From: Chroococcopsis sp964623815
GTDB taxonomy: Bacteria > Cyanobacteriota > Cyanobacteriia > Cyanobacteriales > Microcystaceae
DNA length: 64,000 nucleotides
Direction: 5' to 3'
NCBI GenBank assembly: GCA_964623815.1
Contig: CAZUVR010000014.1
Location: 20,276-84,275 of the forward strand
Of the stretch, positions 62,166 to 64,000 are shown piece by piece (position 1 is the first letter of the stretch; each line of letters begins with the position of its first letter). Under the pieces are notes generated by a model that saw only the letters and a program-made list of their open reading frames with translations, did not search any database and was not told where the DNA came from. A program made the position numbers and the translations under genes.

Positions 62166-62863
62166 TGTTAAATATTGCCGATCTCAATGTTTATTATGGT
62201 GAGAGTCATATCTTGCGTAGCGTTGATATGAGTATCGCAGAGGGACAGATGGTGTGTTTGATCGGACGTAATGGGGTGGGCAAAACCACTCTTTTAAAAT
62301 CTATTATGGGATTACTTAAACCCCGTTCGGGTGATGTAATTTATCAAGGTAATAGTATTAAAGAGGTAACGACCGATCGCCGGGCGAGAATGGGTATAGG
62401 TTATGTACCCCAAGGTAGGGATATAATCCCACGTCTGACGGTGAAGGAAAATTTAATCCTCGGCTTAGAAGCCTTACCGGTTAGGAGTAAGAAAAAAGAA
62501 ATCCCCGAGGAAATTTTTGAATTATTTCCCGTGTTGAAAACTATGTTAGGGCGCATGGGCGGTGACTTGAGTGGTGGACAACAGCAACAGTTATCCATTG
62601 CCCGGGCTTTGATTGGCCGTCCCAAGTTATTGTTATTGGATGAACCTACCGAAGGTATTCAACCCTCTATTATCCTTGAGATAGAAGCAGCAGTGAAACG
62701 TATCGTCCAAACCACCGGCATCGCCGTTTTATTGGTAGAACAACACCTTCACTTCGTCCGACAGGCGGATAAGTATTATGCGATGCAAAAAGGCGGTATT
62801 GTCGCTTCCGGTTCTACTAAAGAATTGAGTCAGGAAGTCATACAAAAGTTTCTGGCGGTGTGA
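62162..62863 (+). CDS. urtE: Urea ABC transporter ATPase UrtE
   Basis: The 233 residues are a LivF-type ATPase: Walker A LIGRNGVGKTTLL, signature LSGGQQQQLSIARAL, Walker B LLLLDEPTEGIQ, then the H-loop in VEQHL. It starts within urtD with a choice of two adjacent ATGs. It completes urtABCDE and is convergent with the next gene. Confidence 0.95.
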   Translation: MMLNIADLNVYYGESHILRSVDMSIAEGQMVCLIGRNGVGKTTLLKSIMGLLKPRSGDVIYQGNSIKEVTTDRRARMGIGYVPQGRDIIPRLTVKENLILGLEALPVRSKKKEIPEEIFELFPVLKTMLGRMGGDLSGGQQQQLSIARALIGRPKLLLLDEPTEGIQPSIILEIEAAVKRIVQTTGIAVLLVEQHLHFVRQADKYYAMQKGGIVASGSTKELSQEVIQKFLAV

Positions 62864-62870
62864 GACGGGC

Positions 62871-63926
62871 TTATCTGTGCCAGAGACTCTTGATTGGGGT
62901 GGTTATACTACCCTTTAATCTTCTCATCCGCGATCGCCAATCTTTTAATTTAAAGTTGTTCCGGCGCTCGATAAAGAATAATTGTTTCTGTAACTTAGAT
63001 GCCCTTCGCCATCCGTAATAAGCGGGGATAGCCTTATCTAACATGAAATTCATCCATCTTCCGGTTATAGCGGCAGGGTTAATTTCGAGAGCCCGTCTCT
63101 CTCCGTTCTCTATCATCGCCCGCCGTAGTTCTATATCATCTCTCAATCGCTTGATGGCGAGAATTACCTCTTCTTCCGAAGCTACTTCTAGATAATCGAG
63201 TTCGCTCCTGCGCTCGTTGCGAAATGCCGAGTCCTGACCGAGAATTGCAGGTACACCCGCAAGCCAGGCGTTATAAAGCTTTAAAGCAGGTTTCCAGGTA
63301 AAATTATCGGGTTTGTTAAATTCCCTCACGGAAACAATCGCATCTACCTCGCTGAAATCATTCCAGAGGTGACGTTCTTCTCCGGCGATTATGCGCCACG
63401 ATAACCCTAGTTCCTCGATTTTACGGGCGAAATTACTGCTGCGTAATTCCGGCGCTAAATTACGCGATTCGCCGAAAAACGCCGCCCTCTCAAAGCGATC
63501 GCCCCTATTTTTATCTCGTGGGATTAACCCCGGTTGGGGCCAGTGAGGCATATAGTAACGTGGGCCAGGTATGTCAACTGTGGGCGTGACTTCGATCGGA
63601 TTACCGACGATGTGAATGTGAGCGTAGGGGTGAAAGCTCTGTTCCGATTTAAAACAGACAAAGAAAAGATTCTCACCCGGTTGAAAATCTTCTGGCACGG
63701 AACGCCGATAGGTTAGAAGAATACCTTCGTCGGGAATTTCGCTCACCAGTTGACAGGGAAAATTGACTCGCTTGAGACGTAAATAAGTTTGCACCGTCCA
63801 ACCGTATATGGTAGGGGTAATTACGCCCCCGAAATCTTTCCAATAAACGTCAGGATCTTCTGGTATCTTGTCTCGCCAATCCCCGTTGGGGATGTAAAAA
63901 TAAACGGGGGGTAATCTATTATTCAT
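62871..63926 (-). CDS. Glycosyltransferase-like protein
   Basis: The 351-residue soluble protein has a GT-B-like C-terminal half: KLYNAWLAGVPAILGQDSAF and EVASEEEVILAIKRLRDD, in the positions that bind nucleotide sugar. The N-terminal half is unusual and has no matched donor motif. It probably transfers a sugar to a polysaccharide or cell-surface polymer. Seven bases separate it from urtE, convergent, and its promoter is in the last 74 bases of the window. Confidence 0.7.
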   Translation of the reverse strand: MNNRLPPVYFYIPNGDWRDKIPEDPDVYWKDFGGVITPTIYGWTVQTYLRLKRVNFPCQLVSEIPDEGILLTYRRSVPEDFQPGENLFFVCFKSEQSFHPYAHIHIVGNPIEVTPTVDIPGPRYYMPHWPQPGLIPRDKNRGDRFERAAFFGESRNLAPELRSSNFARKIEELGLSWRIIAGEERHLWNDFSEVDAIVSVREFNKPDNFTWKPALKLYNAWLAGVPAILGQDSAFRNERRSELDYLEVASEEEVILAIKRLRDDIELRRAMIENGERRALEINPAAITGRWMNFMLDKAIPAYYGWRRASKLQKQLFFIERRNNFKLKDWRSRMRRLKGSITTPIKSLWHR

Positions 63927-64000
63927 TTATTTCGAGAACTGAGTAGTTTAAAGCTTTTCGATCCGGCTCTTCTGAGTTTGTGTCTAAAACCGTATCAAAA
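63927..64000. other. Right-edge intergenic sequence
   Basis: The final 74 bases are upstream of the glycosyltransferase-like gene and should hold its promoter. No gene is visible here. The next feature lies outside the window. Confidence 0.4.

Noticed and set aside
1..64000. CRISPR array, prophage or integrated plasmid
   Set aside because: I saw no regularly spaced repeats, cas genes, integrase, transposase or phage structural genes in the window.
1..64000. rRNA and tRNA genes
   Set aside because: The intergenic gaps are short and no tRNA-like cloverleaf or rRNA segment was recognisable by eye; a tRNAscan run would settle this.

Overview
The window is cyanobacterial chromosome. It carries oxygenic-phototroph marker families (a PAM68-type photosystem assembly factor, a CAAD/CURT1-like thylakoid protein, NblR, CrtO ketolase, Tic20, cyanobacteriochrome GAF domains). 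The HIP1 palindrome GCGATCGC recurs at least ten times, against about one expected by chance. CrtO and the overall gene content point to a unicellular, Synechocystis/Geminocystis-like lineage, but the species cannot be named from the sequence. About 90% is coding, I see no rRNA or tRNA gene, and most of the window looks like core genome in short operons on both strands.

Layout. 1-5.4 kb: end of a glycine-zipper protein, then a minus-strand signalling operon of a three-chromophore cyanobacteriochrome histidine kinase, a CheY-like regulator and a GAF-GGDEF diguanylate cyclase. 5.4-10 kb: adenosine-deaminase-like protein, an RNase III relative lacking its catalytic residues, BolA, a secreted protein, rpsP-khpA and obgE. 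10-23 kb: diguanylate cyclase, map, pyrE, DAHP synthase, pam68-rpsO, yvcK, tic20-like, glyA, WecA/MraY-like, cinA, a 46-residue protein and aroQ. 22-33 kb: degenerate REC-GGDEF protein, Ser/Thr kinase, gltX, LuxR-type regulator, [2Fe-2S] protein, CAAD protein, cobQ, ferredoxin, DUF6887/6888 pair, PPOX flavoprotein, leuA and a LabA-like NYN protein. 33-47.5 kb: sulfurtransferase, a partner-switching set (anti-sigma kinase, REC-PP2C phosphatase, STAS antagonist), crtO with two followers, yraN-prfA, rsmB-terB, esterase, DICT/degenerate HD-GYP protein, nblR and a DUF192 lipoprotein. 48-54.7 kb: complete aa3-type cytochrome c oxidase (ctaCDE) divergent from the heme A pathway (ctaA-ctaB), then maf and ureG. 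54.7-57 kb: a small accessory patch with DUF29 genes and remnants, a ParDE toxin-antitoxin pair and a Uma2 nuclease. 57-63 kb: the urtABCDE urea transporter behind a well-formed NtcA-type promoter, ending in a glycosyltransferase-like gene.

How it fits together. Signalling is over-represented: three GGDEF proteins (two intact, one degenerate), a degenerate HD-GYP protein, one histidine kinase, several receivers, a Ser/Thr kinase and an Rsb-like switch. Nitrogen supply is represented by urt, ureG and nblR, and aerobic respiration by ctaABCDE. The most unusual items are the triple-GAF cyanobacteriochrome kinase wired to a c-di-GMP synthase, the catalytically altered RNase III relative, the doubly degenerate REC-GGDSF protein, the DICT/degenerate HD-GYP fusion and a UrtD ATPase with an extra TerB-like C-terminal domain. 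I did not find a clearly unprecedented multi-gene system.
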